Assembly (NCBI GenBank): GCA_947471745.1
Contig: CANJKZ010000142.1
Location: 372,001-436,000 of the forward strand
Direction of reading: 5' to 3'
Length of the DNA stretch: 64,000 bases
Origin: Closterium sp. Naga37s-1
Taxonomy: Eukaryota > Streptophyta > Zygnematophyceae > Desmidiales > Closteriaceae
Part shown: in pieces, positions 63,777-64,000 of the stretch
Position numbering within the stretch: the first letter of the stretch is position 1
How the letters are laid out: every line of letters starts with the position of its first letter
Notes under the pieces: model-generated
What the model was told of the DNA's origin: nothing
What the model saw: the letters and a program-made list of their open reading frames with translations, nothing else
Databases searched by the model: none
Position numbers and translations under genes: made by a program

Positions 63777-64000
63777 TCAGTTCAGAGCCATCCCAGCCAG
63801 CTTGCAACACTTCCAATGCTGCTGCTCCACCAGCCTCTTGGTCATCATGTCAGCCGGCTGCCCCGTGGTCTTCACGTAGCGCAACTCAACTTCACCCGCG
63901 GTTACCATGCTCCTCGTCCAATGCCACTTCACCCTCATGTGCTTCGTGAGTCCATGCAACACAGGGTTCTTAGCAAGAGTAATGGCACCCTGGCTGTCAC
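63777..64000 (-). CDS. C-terminal end of pol of copia element D (partial)
   Basis: Minus strand, entering from the right edge. The visible end of RNase H reads LTKHMRVKWHWTRSMVTAGE, then VKTTGQPADMMTKRLVEQQ, and ends at a TGA near 63777-63779. It is nearly identical to B1/B2 here. The purine tract and the LTR at 62916-63735 follow. Most of the element is outside the window. Confidence 0.9.
   Translation of the reverse strand, partial: DSQGAITLAKNPVLHGLTKHMRVKWHWTRSMVTAGEVELRYVKTTGQPADMMTKRLVEQQHWKCCKLAGMALN

Overview
The window is eukaryotic, intron-rich and transposon-dense. Plant-type LRR exons (72 nt, phase 2), an L-type (legume-type) lectin domain, a papain-type peptidase, LysM motifs and Ty1/copia elements primed by a plant-type initiator-tRNA site all point to the green lineage. 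My best guess, not proven here, is a streptophyte alga (for example a zygnematophyte such as Closterium) or an early land plant.

Region 1 (1-24,343, + strand) reads as the 3' part of one host gene; the 5' end lies left of the window. I could chain 22 exons with fully compatible intron phases. They predict about 1,226 residues: at least ten LRRs, a cap and EGF-like module, an L-type lectin domain, a complete C1A (papain) peptidase with Gln/Cys/His/Asn, two EGF-like modules and a LysM-like C-terminus. I do not know of a described protein with this domain order, and it is the main candidate for something new. Several introns carry minisatellites seeded from the exon/intron junctions themselves (17-bp, 18-bp and 21-bp units). 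A 5.3-kb hAT transposon sits in the longest intron, and its transposase gene has itself been hit by a 626-bp MITE.

Region 2 (24,751-31,353) is a pogo-like DNA transposon flanked by TA, with a decayed, multi-exon DDE_1 transposase gene. It contains a non-autonomous hAT-like element (8-bp TSD GTTACAAG), inside which sits a small pogo-type MITE (TA TSD). An intact non-autonomous LTR element (TSD CGATG) lies beside the hAT-like element, still inside the pogo-like one.

Region 3 (31,354-38,487) is a graveyard of small LTR elements: several LTRs, tRNA primer sites, a decayed copia gag, GC-rich minisatellites and a G-depleted segment. No intact gene was seen.

Region 4 (38,488-64,000) is a stack of Ty1/copia retrotransposons. 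Element A (38,488-45,159) has gag, a -1 frame change and pol, with a lost reverse-transcriptase aspartate. Its 3' LTR is cut by element B1. B1's 3' LTR is in turn cut by the nearly identical element B2 (TSD GGATA). Beyond lies a 116-bp perfect palindrome joining two head-on LTRs. Then come element C on the minus strand (nonsense and frameshift mutations) and element D, inserted into the gag of C and running off the right edge.
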